Shown here piece by piece: positions 1 through 12,734 of a stretch of DNA of 64,000 bases. Each line of letters begins with the position of its first letter. Within the stretch, counting starts at the first letter, position 1. The stretch comes from Isoperla grammatica (Eukaryota; Arthropoda; Insecta; Plecoptera; Perlodidae), in contig CAMDTW010000476.1 in the NCBI GenBank assembly GCA_945910005.1, positions 1 through 64,000 on the forward strand, given 5' to 3'. The notes below the pieces were generated by a model. That model was not told where the DNA came from and made no database searches. It saw only the letters and a list, made by a program, of their open reading frames with translations. Made by a program: the position numbers and the translations under genes.

Positions 1-1809
1 CCTGCTTTCTTTGCGCCCGCTTCCTAAGAGTACGAAGACAAAGAAAGCTGGCAACCTGCTGGGGGCTCAAGTACGACGTGCAGGCATGCACAGTAGAAGC
101 AGTGATTGCGGTGAAGGTTAGACCGTAAATTCACAGTATTATAACTTTGAAGATAACTAAAAGTGTATTCTATATTTTGTTGAGATACCATGGCTTATTG
201 TGTATGGCCTATTGTGTTCACTTTAAGTGAGATGTCACAAAGTGACAACTTTCAGGAATATGAGTGACAATATCCAACATATTTTTACATTCTACACTAC
301 TTACTCAAGCGAAAACAAAAATTCAAGGTTTTAATTTTATTTAATAGTGTTTCTATACACGTAGTTAGTTATTGGCTTGTCATGTACTTAAATGTACCTC
401 TCATGCTATTTTAATACTTGCGATTCATGATATAACTTGATATTTCTTTATCCGAATTCGATTGAAATAAATAAATTAAAAACATCGAATAAATAAATTC
501 AATTTAAATAATTAGTCTTTACAAATGCATCACTCAAACATTAAACATTTGTTCTTAACATTGTTCGTGCTCATTTATAAATTTAAAAAATCTACAATTT
601 GATATTTTACCGGGCTTTTGCATTAACAGATTTTGTTGTATCTAGACAAAAAACATTTCTGGTTGATAGTCACTAAACACAGTTTGGCCACCCTTCGTTT
701 ATGTATAGGTCCTTCCTATGATATATTTGTATATACAATGTGTCCCTCCTTATTAGTCACCTTATTAGTGGAGAGATACATCCGAAGGCTTTGTTCTGAT
801 TACTGACTCAACCTAGGTTATAGAATAGTGAAGCGAATTGAACCTGTGTTCTCCCGAATCTATTGGCAGCCCTGTACGTCTGACCCGTCTCATATATAGT
901 TATGGTTCTATGATTACATTCTTCTACTTTATTTCACCTTAGGTCATCTATTCCTCCCCTTCGCACACAGTCTTGAAACATTTGTTTTACAAGCTACAAC
1001 AACAAAATATCTTTACCTGAGTCACCCCGAGTATGACCAGAAGAAAAAAAGCAAAAAAAAAACGTTGTTTCTACGCGTTCCGGCCGTATACACTTCCAAC
1101 TTTACGGCGCTGGCTCCACGGTAAATACTAAATGTGTCGTTTTAAATATTTTCTCGATTTGAAATACTTATGAAATAATGACTATGAATTTACATGGCTG
1201 AAGCATAAACAGGGACTAAACTACAACAATGTTTGTGTACCGATAAATAAACGAGTAAAAATTGGAAAATTTCGATTTACAATGTATGCGGAAAGAACTG
1301 AAACCCATGCCCCAAACTTCTAAGTCATTATAAGGCATCCTTTATGTATAATTGAGAATTGAAATGAAGCCTCCAGCACCGTTACTCATCAAAATGTCAG
1401 AGAGCGAAAAAGTACGTAATTAGTTGGCGCTAGAGGAGCGAGCGGCACAAACTTGCTCCGACAGTGTCTGTAACTCGACTGCCCAGTAACTCGGCTGCCT
1501 GCTGATACCTCGGCTCGGCGGGGTGGGGGGATATTAGTGAGGTCACATTGCGTCATATATCAACAGCTGATAATGATTAAACAGTGTGCATATTTGGTAG
1601 CGGGCTGGAATGGCCTTAATATACAAAGTTGTCACCCAACTCCTCAATAAAAAACATTTTTATAATATTTTGTAACATACTGAAGAAATATAACAAATTA
1701 ATGTGATGTATCAGTAGTTCGTAAAATTAGTTACTATACCTTCATCAACTTGGGAATCAATATCATCTCGTTTTCAAATTTGAATTAGTCCAGGATATCT
1801 AACCTAGGT
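1..1809. other. AT-rich non-coding sequence
   Basis: No open frame of useful length and no recognisable repeat structure. It lies upstream of the first visible Wnt exon, so it is probably intron of that gene. I looked for the preceding Wnt exon here (CQ.QF..RRWNC-type sequence) and did not find it. Confidence 0.5.
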
Positions 1810-1985
1810 GGCTCGTTGGTCCAGTGGTGAGCATCCCTGCTTCCAATGCAGAAGGTCCCGGATTCAAATCCAGGTTCAGGCAGAAGATTTTTAACTTCTA
1901 ATATGGATTCAGTTCCATAACTTCTTGAGTCAACGGTGACTTTGGAGCCGTCCTAGCAACGAAGCACTCAATAAATTCAAAATTG
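1810..1985 (+). mobile_element. tRNA-derived SINE-like sequence
   Basis: The first ~73 bases resemble a tRNA: an A box TGGTCCAGTGG (from 1817), an anticodon arm CCTGC/GCAGA with 4 of 5 pairs, and a B box GATTCAAATCC. It looks most like tRNA-Gly, but a strict 7-base loop would read CCA. The acceptor stem and T stem pair poorly (3 of 5 in the T stem), and an unrelated AT-rich tail follows. A SINE head or decayed tRNA pseudogene is therefore more likely than a working tRNA. Confidence 0.5.
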
Positions 1986-2220
1986 TTCTGAATTGGCCTT
2001 GTTGATTCTGACATTTGTCCGCAGGTGTTCGCACTGTCCAATCACTCATTCATATGATTCGTATTTGAAATATCGATCTTTGATTGGTTATCGCTCACTC
2101 GTCGATGGTGATCGGAGCTAACAGGGTTGGTTTAGTCGCTTTAAATTTAAGTCCCCCACCCCACTGCGAATCAGGTTCCTTACTGAGTGGGTAGGATCTA
2201 AATGTCAAAATGTGTCTAAA

Positions 2221-3295
<1,075 letters not shown>

Positions 3296-3493
3296 TATCC
3301 ATCTAGATCTATTAACCAGGGACAGAATGCCGTGCTATTAAATTGTGCAAGATCAAGTTTCCTTATCAAGAGTTCACCAACAAAATATCAAGACACAAAA
3401 CAGTTCACTAAAAAAAAAATAAAAAAAAAAACATTGTTGATAGACAAACGACAATAACTTAAATTCTTTTCATATAAAAGTAATAATTATCTT

Positions 3494-4050
3494 TCTTGAC
3501 ATGGTAATTCAGCGTTGCCTTAGTTATTACATCCCGTATCCTTGACTCTTTCCATGTTCTTATAGGGATGTGTCTGAAACATAGTCTTGTTACTGTTTCA
3601 CTGTTCTCGGCGTAGGTATTGTTACTAGTTCTTGTTACTAGTATTATTTTTCTTGACATGGTAATTCAACGTTGCCTTAGTTATTACATCCCGTATCCTT
3701 GACTCTTTCCATGTTCTTATAGGGATGTGTCTGAAACATAGTCTTGTTACTGTTTCACTGTTCTCGGCGTAGGTATTGTTACTAGTTCTTGTTACTAGTA
3801 TTATCTTTCTTGACATGGTAATTCAACGTTGCCTTAGTTATTACATCCCGTATCCTTGAATCTGTCCATGTTCTTATAGGGATGTGTCTGAAACATAGTC
3901 TTGTTACTGTTTTACTGTTCTCGGCGTAGATATTGTTACTAGTTTTTGTTACTAGTATTATCTTTCTTGACACGGTAATTCAACGTTGCCTTAGTTATTA
4001 CATACCGTATCCTTGACTCTGTCCATGTTACTAGTTCTTGTAACTAGTAG
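3494..4050. repeat. 157-bp tandem repeat, 3.5 copies
   Basis: Units begin with TCTTGACAYGG at 3494, 3651, 3808 and 3965, an exact 157-bp period. The fourth unit is truncated after CCATGTTACTAG. Each unit carries an inverted ACTAGT pair. A ~63-residue minus-strand frame recurs in each unit because the unit repeats; I see no sign that it is a gene. Confidence 0.92.
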
Positions 4051-4827
4051 TAACAACTCAGAAGTAACAAGTAACAAATCTATTAAAAATAACGAACATG
4101 TTTTTGCATCGGTCCTATATAATAATAATATATTAATAAAATTGTTATTATATTGTAGTCAACCAACGCCTCCGAAGTGTATCATCGGTTATGAACCGAA
4201 TTGTGCACTTGAGTCATTTTAAACATTTTGGGATTTGAAAGTAAAAGTATTCTTAAAACATAATGTAGTAAGTAAGGATGGGAATCGATGTAAAATTCAA
4301 TATGCAAATCGAACCCAACTAATCCACGTAAAATTATAATGTTAAATTTGTTTTCGTTTATTCTATTTTCCGAAGAAGACACCGAAACGTAAAAAATAGA
4401 TTTCGAAAAACCAAAATTTGGTTCAAGACTATTTCATTCCACATTCAATCTTTCGTTGTAATGCCTCGCATAACATGAATGATAACTAAGGCAGGCGTTT
4501 TCGTTTTATGTATTTTTTTAAATTATAATTATTTTATCGTTCGTCTCGTTGGCGTAGATTTAACGATTTTTAAGTGTCTATATAAAAAAAATATTCAATT
4601 TCTTATACAAATAATGGATATCGAAAATTTACAGCAACATCACAATCCATTATGTGTGGCAACATCTATTAATAATCGCTAATCTCAATCGTAAGAGGCT
4701 CTGTTTCTACAGCTGGCGTCATTTTAAAATGACAATTCTCCCTATTTAATGCAAAGAAGACTTGATTCTATTCCACCTTGCGGACTGTATGTGGTGCCAC
4801 CCCTTTACCCAACTCTTCTTGTTGCAG
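4051..4827 (+). other. Intron sequence ending in the Wnt exon acceptor
   Basis: Non-coding AT-rich DNA. It ends with a pyrimidine-rich tract and TTGCAG at 4822-4827, a good 3' splice site directly before the conserved Wnt reading frame. Nothing else is recognisable in it. Confidence 0.6.
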
Positions 4828-5008
4828 GTAGCAGGGAGGCGGCTTTCGTGCACGCCATGAGGGCGGCGGGGGTGGTACAAGCCATCTACCGCTCCTGTCG
4901 CGACGGACAGCTCTCATCATGCGGCTGCTCGAGGAGTGGGGGACCCCGGGACCTCCATCGGGACTGGATCTGGGGCAGCTGCGAGGACAACCTGGAGTAC
5001 GGCTACGA
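4828..5008 (+). CDS. Wnt5: Wnt5-like exon (internal)
   Basis: This internal exon of a secreted, lipid-modified Wnt ligand encodes [11 protein letters not shown], then [30 protein letters not shown] and NLEYGY. The spacing of C, CxC, DW.WG.C and YGY is the Wnt core, and the CGCSR...P.DL.RDW pattern is most like Wnt5. The acceptor is TTGCAG|GT, so one base of the Gly codon comes from the previous exon. The donor is GA|GTGAGT (phase 2), completed as a Glu codon by the G that opens the exon at 45335. Oddities: the usually invariant WGGC-G-DN reads WGSCEDN, changing two conserved glycines. These could be lineage changes, decay or sequencing error. The MITE at 5016 starts eight bases after this exon. 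Confidence 0.85.
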
Positions 5009-5015
5009 GTGAGTC

Positions 5016-5704
5016 CAGTGGCGTAACTAGGAATTATTTCGGGGGGCTAGGGGGGGGGGTTAATTAGGAAAAAGTGAGAGGAGGGGACTGAAAGGGGTCT
5101 GTGGCGAAGCCTAAGTCGCCGGAGGCCTTTTCGCCGAAGGCTAAATTTTATTTCACTTCTATAATTATTTCGTGCATTTTAGACTCTGAGAATACTACTC
5201 GAACCACTACTCGTTTGTTTATATTATGTTAAAGTTACAGTGTTACAGTAGGTATTGATTATAGTTCTAAATAAGAATTGCATGAAAATTGTGTTTTTAT
5301 TGTTTTATGGAATTGTTCAATATAATCTCAGCATGAAGTGAAACATTGTGGTCACACGTCACATACTTTTAAATTTTAATTCACATATCGTGATATTGTA
5401 ATATTAGATTAATGCATTTTTATTTATAGCTATTACTGGTTCGAGCAAAAGGTATATTGGTTGTAGATGAACACATAAATATGATTGAATTATTGAAAGA
5501 AATTATACATCTTATCTAGGTGAAGTGGCATGAATAATATAATAAAAATGTTGTTTGTTGCGATTGTTATACACTGAAGTGGTTTAGGGATCTTACAATA
5601 TAGTATTAAGTCAATGTAGTAATAAGCACAATCATTCTTGATGTAGTTTTGAGAGGGGGGGGGGGTTAAACCCCCTAAACCCTTCCCCCTTAGTTACGCC
5701 TCTG
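5016..5704. mobile_element. hAT-type MITE inserted at the Wnt splice donor
   Basis: Termini are CAGTGGCGTAACTA and the reverse complement of CAGAGGCGTAACTA, both followed inward by G-rich tracts. The element is flanked by a perfect 8-bp duplication AGTGAGTC at 5008-5015 and 5705-5712. Eight-base duplications and CAGnGGCG ends are typical of hAT elements. There is no coding capacity, so it is a non-autonomous MITE. The duplicated target is the splice donor of the upstream exon. Confidence 0.88.
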
Positions 5705-5712
5705 AGTGAGTC

Positions 5713-6363
5713 ACTGTCACTCTCATGACGTCACGGTCTTAGTACACACCCCATGAAATAAAAACAACTATCACGCTTCTATTTGCACCAAGTGGGAAAA
5801 GACTGTTTTTAGTATTGTATTATAATCTGGATGTCAGGTCGTTTTGGCAGGTCACGTGATATAAAATGAAGCTCCAGTCCCATTTCCATCGCCAAAAACT
5901 CAGAAATAGCCCTGAACCTTCTTTATCATGAGCAAAACTAATAAGAAACTGTGCTTATTGTCGATAACAAGAAAAGTCTTCGAAGAATCTATCTTACACA
6001 AACGAGGGGAAGTTATTGGTGTTTGTGTAGATATATGAATGGCGCGAGAGGATAGAGGCTTGGAATGGGAGTTTGCATAGTCTTCACATTGAAAGGGTAG
6101 TTTAGGTTTAAGGGAGTGTTTTCGTTGCGCTGTGTGTGCACTTTTGTACTTGGAAACAATTGTTTTACCGTAATTTACGTTTCCACGTTTGTTACCAAGT
6201 TCCTTAACTCTGAGTTCTTTGAAATGTTTCTTCACTGAATCTTATAATCGTTTACCCCCTCTCGTCGCACATGCACTAAGGCCACTCAGCGCAAATTCTA
6301 ACCTGTTCAATAGGAATAAAAACCTTTTAATCAAATGATAACATTAAAGCACTATTATATTAA
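5713..6363. other. Non-coding intron
   Basis: A minus-strand frame of 111 codons (6235-5900) is present but shows no recognisable domain or splice logic. I see no repeat or gene in this stretch. Confidence 0.4.
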
Positions 6364-7019
6364 CTAGGAAATCGCTCTGTTTGACGCGTTGATAAGCGAG
6401 CGCGGGAATATCTATGAACTTTCTGGCGAAAAGATTTCAATGCTAATACAAACAACAATTAACAACAATTCAAGAATGCGCATTGCAAAAATGTTTCTAA
6501 TTTCCATAGCTATTATACTTCCCGACATTGTTGGATGCAGTGCAATGTGCGTTGCTAAGAATTTTCGCTGTCATGTTTTCGCCGCGGTCCGCCACCGTTA
6601 CTAACAGTTATTGACAGCAATAGAAATGTAATTTGTGCCTCTTATACGTATCGGATCGCGTTTACGTTAGTATATTCGTAACCGGACAAAAATTTACTAT
6701 AACATAGCCACCTCACATTTTGCCGTAACTGTGTTTCAAAAATATATTTTCGAGTAACTTTTGTGTAACTTTGCCAATATTTATCAGATCGCCATTAAAT
6801 TAACATATTCGTAACCAAAAAAAATCTGTAAAAAAATCTGGCTATCTCACATTTTGCCGCCATTTTGTTTCAGAAAAATATTTTGCAGTAACTATGGTGT
6901 AACTTTGTAACTTTTCGAACGATTTTGCCTCAAAACTATACACCTTCAATCCACATCGAGGCTTGTGGATGGTCCAAATTTCAAGTTTATCCGACTTTTC
7001 GTTCGACCGCTATCGACGG

Positions 7020-7052
<33 letters not shown>

Positions 7053-7101
7053 CAGAACGAAGTGCCATAAGAGTCAAGAGGAAACGCTCGCTTCGCTCGC
7101 T
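6364..7101 (+). repeat. Unclassified 745-bp dispersed repeat, copy A
   Basis: Starts CTAGGAAATCGCTC and ends GAAACGCTCGCTTCGCTCGCT; TAA lies just outside each end (TAA at 6361 and 7102). An internal poly(A) run at about 7025-7051 precedes a fixed ~52-base tail beginning CAGAACGAAGTGCC. The same structure recurs at 12653, 43980 and 49308. The ends share a GGAAA(A)CGCTC motif in direct, not inverted, orientation, so it does not fit a standard TIR transposon. Confidence 0.85.
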
Positions 7102-8315
7102 TAATCATATTGCTGTTATGTTAACCTAACCTTCCAAAACATACTAAACAAACACCAAAGTCTTTAATGGCTATCATAATGCTAACGTTTTGATAACATG
7201 TTGAAATGAGCTCATACCTTACTACCATTGATACTACTTAACTTACCTGTACCACCCAAGGTCCACTGTTTCGACCATAGAGAACAACAATAATTTTCTC
7301 CAACAACCCTACATTGTAATCATCCAGTTGCTCTACAGGTCTTCAAAGACTTTTGAACATCGCAGTGACTTCTGCAATATAGTCCACGTTTTCCAAGCTA
7401 TTTCTTCCGTTAACTTGAAAAAGAGGAACATGTATGACAGCCAGTAAAAGCGTGGAAGAATGGGAGCGCTGCAGACTTTTTTGGTTCATGTCTTTGGGAA
7501 ATAGTGTGTGCTGCTATAATTCGTACATTGCTGCCTACTCCAAACAGTAGCCACACCTTTTTCCCGAATTGTTATTGGCAGCTGAAGTGCAAATCACAAT
7601 CTAAGTCTACATGTGCGTATAAGAACTTCATTCTGCACATTGAGTACATGGTAGGCCTACAATTAATGTAATATGAGACTTTTGTCTGCTTTCTTGTGGT
7701 TGCAGGGCCCAATAACTTAATAATAATAGTAAACACACACTATAATGAATGCACAGAGAGGCTTTTGCCTTAGTAACAAACTAATAATTTTTAATTCAAT
7801 TGTGTGGTGTTCTATTCAATTGCAGTATGAATTCACAACATATTACATAAATGTGCTCTCTTTTCGTTTGTTCAAAGGAAACCTTGCCAGTTCTTTGGTC
7901 ATATGTTAGACACATAACGCGCCATCTGATCTTCTCATCCCAAACTCTCTTTTTTTTCTACTTCACGATAAACATTCGCATACAATGTGAGCCTTCGCGA
8001 GCAGTCTTAAACTGTGACAATTTAATGTGGCACGAACACTTGCATTGCACGACCTCAAAATGTTTTTAGGCAAAGTTGGTGTGTTACTGTTGTGGTTTCA
8101 TTTCTCTTACTGCTGGCCCCTTATGACCGGTAACAATTCACACCGTTACCGTCTAAAATAACAGCACCAATCTGTTGTGAGTCTATGAAAGAGTAAATCT
8201 TTGAGTAATCAAGAAAAGCAAGCATGTCGGATTTCTTTCCCAGTGTTAGTTGTTTACCTTGGGGAAAGACGACGGAAGGGATTATTGTCATGTAGAAGGA
8301 ACTTCTAATTATTTA

Positions 8316-8400
8316 GTGTTTGACGACGTACTTGACAAGCAGGTCATATGACGTTGGGGAATGCTTAGAGGAGAGAGACAAGTGTAGGGGAAAACATTCA
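8316..8400 (+). repeat. Diverged dispersed repeat, first copy
   Basis: Shares a run of motifs with 43648-43730 in the same order: GACGACGTACT, GTTCATATGACGT or GGTCATATGACGT, a G-rich step, and GGGACAAGT or GAGACAAGT. Too diverged to set ends. Family unknown. Confidence 0.45.
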
Positions 8401-9089
8401 AAGGGGTTAAGAGGAGAAAACGGACAGTGGAGGACCTCATTTGGTCGCCTCTTACGATTTGCAGAGTCACCCTAAGACAATTCTACCCCGGCCCAGATTT
8501 GAGCATAGTTACGAGTGTTGCACCCTATATAAAAACGAGAAAATAATGCGCAATAATTCCTTCAGAGATACTATCTGAAGGTTTTGTTTGGTTTGGTTGC
8601 CGTTTGACAGGAGCCGTTCCTCAAAAAGATGCAATTTATTTTTCGGTACACACGAGCGAAGTTGGGGAATGCTGATGACAATTTAGACGAATGCAATAAT
8701 TTCTAGGCCATGTTTCTCAATATTTTTCACGATTTTAACATTTTCTTCTGGGATTATTTCCTTGTTGGGGATACGGACAATATCCCCACTTGTCTCTTCA
8801 GAAGGATTTTCTTGCTTTACGTAGAACTTTTACCATTTAAATTGGCCAAAAGTATATGTGAATTACCACTACCATTTCAACGAGTGGTCAGAAGCTATAA
8901 GAGAGGTATCAATAATAAAACCTAATCGATGTCAAGGTTGAACTAAAACCATCCTATCAATAACTGAGGGTAGTTTTTCTATTAACGTGTATAACTATAC
9001 TTTCCACACACGAATTTTACACGAGATATTGCATTTTTAAGCAAGTAAAAACTTTAACACTACGACGCGGGCATTCAATCTTAGTAAGT

Positions 9090-9123
9090 AGGTCAAAGGT
9101 CACATATTATTTGACCTTTGACC
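9090..9123. promoter_or_regulatory. Two facing DR1-like nuclear-receptor motifs
   Basis: AGGTCAAAGGTCA at 9090-9102 is an exact direct repeat of AGGTCA with one spacer base, the consensus of HNF4/RXR-type receptors. Eight bases on, TTGACCTTTGACC at 9111-9123 is almost the same site on the other strand. Whether anything binds is unknown; this could be chance or part of an old repeat. Confidence 0.4.
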
Positions 9124-10399
9124 ATTATAAAACATGTATTAACACACAATTTGTGTTTTAGACATAATTTGTGACACAACGAGTGGTCACACAATACATT
9201 TTCTTAAATGTTTAAAAAATTTAGAGACTTAGGGACAAAGTCAGGTTATCTGATAACATTGTTAATGTAGGTCATGTTTTTATTGTTTTGTTGATATAAA
9301 ATACTTTAAGAGTTTTTATTTGTGAATAATGATCATTGGTGGGGGCATGTTTACTTCCCCCACCATCCCCATTTTTTGACCCTTCACAACTCCTAAACCA
9401 GTTGACTTTTTTTAGGCCGGTTCATTGCAATTCGATTAGAATATTTTTCTGAGTGTTAAGTCAAACATTCACGCCTCTATCACAAAACCCCGAATTGGTC
9501 CCGTATTTTAATCTTTAATCAACTACTACACTAAAAGGTGAATGCCGGGATTGAGTCCTTCTAACAGCCCTCGGGCATTCCTTCCCAGCTATATAAACAC
9601 CCTAAAATAAGATACCAGGGGCACATCGGGGAAAGCTGGTGTGACCCTATCACAGGGATTCCTAAAAAAAATATATTATTGTTATGTCATCATCTTCCTC
9701 ATCTCTGTCGGCGTCATTATACTTATTATTGGCAACTATTGCATTGTTTCCAAAGTTTATTGGCGTCTAAAACATCAAGTTACAAATTGTGTGACTTTTG
9801 CAGTGGTACAGTAAATTACAAACCATTCTTGTACCAATAGATCCATGAAACTTTTTCTGGTACAGACAACTCCTGTAAAAGAAACTTATTGGAATCTTTT
9901 TTTTTTTATTTCGTTGCCATATCCGCAAATATTTTTTAAAGTTTGACTCTTTAATAGGACTAAATAAATACAGACAATCGAAAAGCCCACATACCATTCT
10001 ACGCTTATAATTAGATTGTACTACGAATTTAGGAACGGTATCTTGATTAGGCAAGCCACAATTTGCAAGCTAAATTTGACAAAATTGGAAGCGAATGTTC
10101 CACCCTCACTAGAAACGTCCCGAAACCACTGCAAGATTCTTAGAGGGGAGGGTTTTGCGCGAGTAAGAAGCTCGTTTGAGAGAGAGAGATGCATAGCCAT
10201 AGACGACCCTTCTTTCCACAACAAAAGCCAGCCGCCTTATGTTTGGAAGTAGCACGTTCTGTGAACCACTAATAAGACACCACTCGTATTTCATTTAATT
10301 CATCGTGTTAAAATTAATTCATTACTACTTAATATTTGTGCTAAAGCATTTCCTGCATTGCATGTTTCAATCTCCAAATATTCTCTATTATAGTGTGAA

Positions 10400-11480
10400 A
10401 TAAGTTACGTTGAGTAATCAGCATATAAAATCATTTTATTATTCATGATGGTGTATTTTTTCATTATGTCGTTTATATAGATGTTGAAAAATAACGGCGC
10501 TAGTATTGATCCTTGCATAACACCACGTTGGAATATTTCTCTCTTTTGATGAGTAAATTTTTATCTTATTTTTAACTTGTGCTTTTATTTCTACATATTG
10601 CGTTCTATTGAGAGGTATGACTCTATCCAGTTCAGTATTTGACCTCTTATGTCATAGTTATTTAGTTTTTCTATTAATATGTTGTGATTTATACAGTAAA
10701 AGGCTTTAGATAAATCCATGAAAATGGCTAATACGTGCCTTACTTTCATCCCGTTCCTTTAGTGTAAAATTTAAAAAATCTGCAATAGCTGTTGCAGTTG
10801 ACTTTCCCTTAGAAAACCCGTGTTGCTCGATTGCGATTAAACTCTGAGAATCTAGAAAGTGAATCAACCACTTTCTCATATATCTAAGAAAATGCAGGCT
10901 GAATAGCTATTGGTCTGTAATTATCCGGATCAGTTATTTCTCCTGTTTTATGTATTCGTATAATTTTTGCTATTTGAAGTTGCTGCGGAAATTCTCCAGT
11001 TATAAGGGAATGATTAATTAGGTAGGTCAATGGCAGGGCTATCTCGTCAATGCAGTATTTTATTATGGAGGAAGAAATGCCATCATGACCAGCTGATTTC
11101 ATATTTTTTAGCTTGCGTTTCTTTTATATAAGTGAGTTATAATTTTATTACCTCGTTAGGCCTATTAATTATTGGTTCTATGTTTATTTGTTTATTTTAA
11201 TTTATATGTTTATCAGCATTGGAAACTTAGTTTTCAGCTGCGTGTGCTAGATATGTATTTAACGTGTTTACAACCTTTTTGGGATTTTTTATTAATTTAC
11301 CATCTTTCAGTATTTTTATTGTATTAAGCTTACTTACATTTTGTGAACATGTGTGCCTTTCTTTATTAAATATACTCCATATCTCCTTAGTTCTGTTTTT
11401 AGCTTTCATCATCGAATTTTTCACTTTTTTATATTTTTTTAAATTTAGGCCTAGTTCCATCAAGTTCAAACAATAGGTTT
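10400..11480 (-). pseudogene. Non-LTR retrotransposon (jockey/CR1-type) reverse transcriptase, 5'-truncated and broken
   Basis: Read on the minus strand from 11480 downward: a linker with KEIWSIFNKERHT and ILKDGKLIKNPKKVVNTLN, then an RT segment at 11102-10884 with SAGHDGISSSIIKYC and DNYRPIAIQPAFS. In shifted frames follow EQHGFSKGKSTATAIADFL, GVMQGSILAPLFFNIYINDI near 10530-10465, and the catalytic box near 10425, which reads YADY instead of YADD. Several stops and frameshifts separate these blocks. No endonuclease domain is present. It is a dead LINE fragment in the Wnt intron; the clade is a judgement from motif style. Confidence 0.8.
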
Positions 11481-11585
11481 GTTTGATTTGGCTACACCTT
11501 TTGTACTTTTGGCACTCACTCCATGTTATTTCATGGGATACATGGCAAAAAGTACAAAAGGTGACGGTAATCAAAGGAACCTAAT
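11473..11585. repeat. Small hairpin (fold-back) repeat
   Basis: Arms at about 11473-11513 and 11545-11585 are inverted copies around ACCTTTTGTACTTTT. The loop itself contains CCATG/CATGG. A third, direct copy of the right arm follows at about 11590-11640. It overlaps the upstream end of the LINE fragment and looks like a tiny MITE. Confidence 0.6.
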
Positions 11586-11786
11586 GCTGCAATAAGTACA
11601 AAAAGTGCAGAAGATGTCCGTAAATCAAACGAACCTAATGGAACGATTTATTAACGCGTTGTTAAGTACACAGCACAGCCGTCTCGAAAACATACACAAA
11701 CTAACTGCTTTGCTGCAACGGCTACTTACTTTCGATACGGTTATCGAACGTTATGAAATGGTAGTTGGGAGTTGCGTGGTAGCTTA

Positions 11787-12401
11787 AGCGGGTATTACAC
11801 GTTGACGCTTTACGGCCGTCTTGGCGTATACAGGCTTTACCGCGGTAAAGCGTGCCCGTGTAATTGGTGAAAATGCCAGAAGTAATACGCCCGTAAAATA
11901 TCCAACATGTTTGATATTCTACGTCGGTAAAGCTGCAGGTCGACGGTCGGCCGTGTCGTGTAATCGGACTCGCACGCTTTACGTCTACGTATTGACTACT
12001 GCGCATGCGCTGACCATTACCAACAACAACAAATACTCGTCTGTATCTTCGTCCATTCTAAGGTAGTTTCGGAAATCATCAGCATCTAATTCCTTTATTA
12101 AGTTGGTGTGCGATAATGTATTCCTTGCTAACAACCACTTTTTCGCCCACATTCTCCTTTTTCTTCTTCTTGTTTTAATAATTACCTCTTTTCTTATCAA
12201 TAATAAGCCAATTACAGCTAGTAATACATAATCTTCACCCATCTTTGAGATTTGAAACAAGACTGCGTTGGCGGGGATGGATTGGCTTGGCCTTGGCGTA
12301 TTACCCCCCCGTGTAATACGAAAGCCATGCCGCCGGCTTTACCTACGTAAAAACGGTTGGCCGCCAGGACGGCCGCAAAGCGTCAACGTGTAATACCCGC
12401 T
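11787..12401. mobile_element. PIF/Harbinger deletion derivative
   Basis: Terminal inverted repeats of about 40 bases begin AGCGGGTATTACACGTTGAC at both ends. TTA is duplicated at 11784-11786 and 12402-12404, matching the TWA target of PIF/Harbinger. The 615-bp body retains the N-terminal part of a Harbinger transposase on the minus strand, so it is an internal deletion product rather than an anonymous MITE. Confidence 0.88.
11985..12242 (-). pseudogene. N-terminal fragment of Harbinger transposase
   Basis: Starting at the ATG at 12242 the frame reads MGEDYVLLAVIGLLLIRK, then a basic RRRKRRMWAKKWLL block and LDADDFRNYLRMDEDTDEYLL. The charged W..W.L and F.NYLRM pattern is the conserved start of HARBI1/PIF transposases. 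After about 75 residues the frame leaves the family pattern and stops. The DDE domain is missing, so the protein cannot transpose by itself. Confidence 0.75.
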
Positions 12402-12652
12402 TTAGGCTATCGTGTTATTTAGGTTTTACATAAGAAGTGTCGATTGGCCGGGTAGTGGATTACACTCGATCGTACGGGATGGACAGGTTTGGTTTAGCAC
12501 AGGTAGACAGGGTACAAATAATATGACAATAAAAATACATATACAATGCCAGGTTTCTATTCTATTGTGTTGCGAAATTCGACTGGTGGCAAGGGTATAT
12601 GACGGTAGCGAAATATTATACTTACGTTATCCGATTAATACACATGTAGTTA

Positions 12653-12700
12653 AGCGAGCGAAGCGAGCGTTTCCACTTGACTCTTATGGCACTTCATTCT

Positions 12701-12734
<34 letters not shown>

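Larger units (their letters stand above)
7102..10399. other. Non-coding intron, no gene seen
   Basis: About 3.3 kb with only short shadow frames. Items worth naming are the paired DR1-like motif at 9090-9123, a diverged segment shared with 43648-43730, and a small GGTGGGGG/CCCCCACC hairpin near 9340-9364. Confidence 0.5.

Noticed and set aside
1810..1883. Functional tRNA-Gly gene
   Set aside because: Acceptor and T stems pair badly and the anticodon reading is ambiguous; a SINE head or pseudogene fits better.
5900..6235. 111-codon minus-strand frame as a gene
   Set aside because: No domain, no splice context and no support beyond length.
6389..6604. 71-codon frame conserved in the 745-bp repeats as a small secreted protein
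   Set aside because: The frame starts at TTG, not ATG, one of four copies has a stop, and similarity is explained by shared descent of the repeat.
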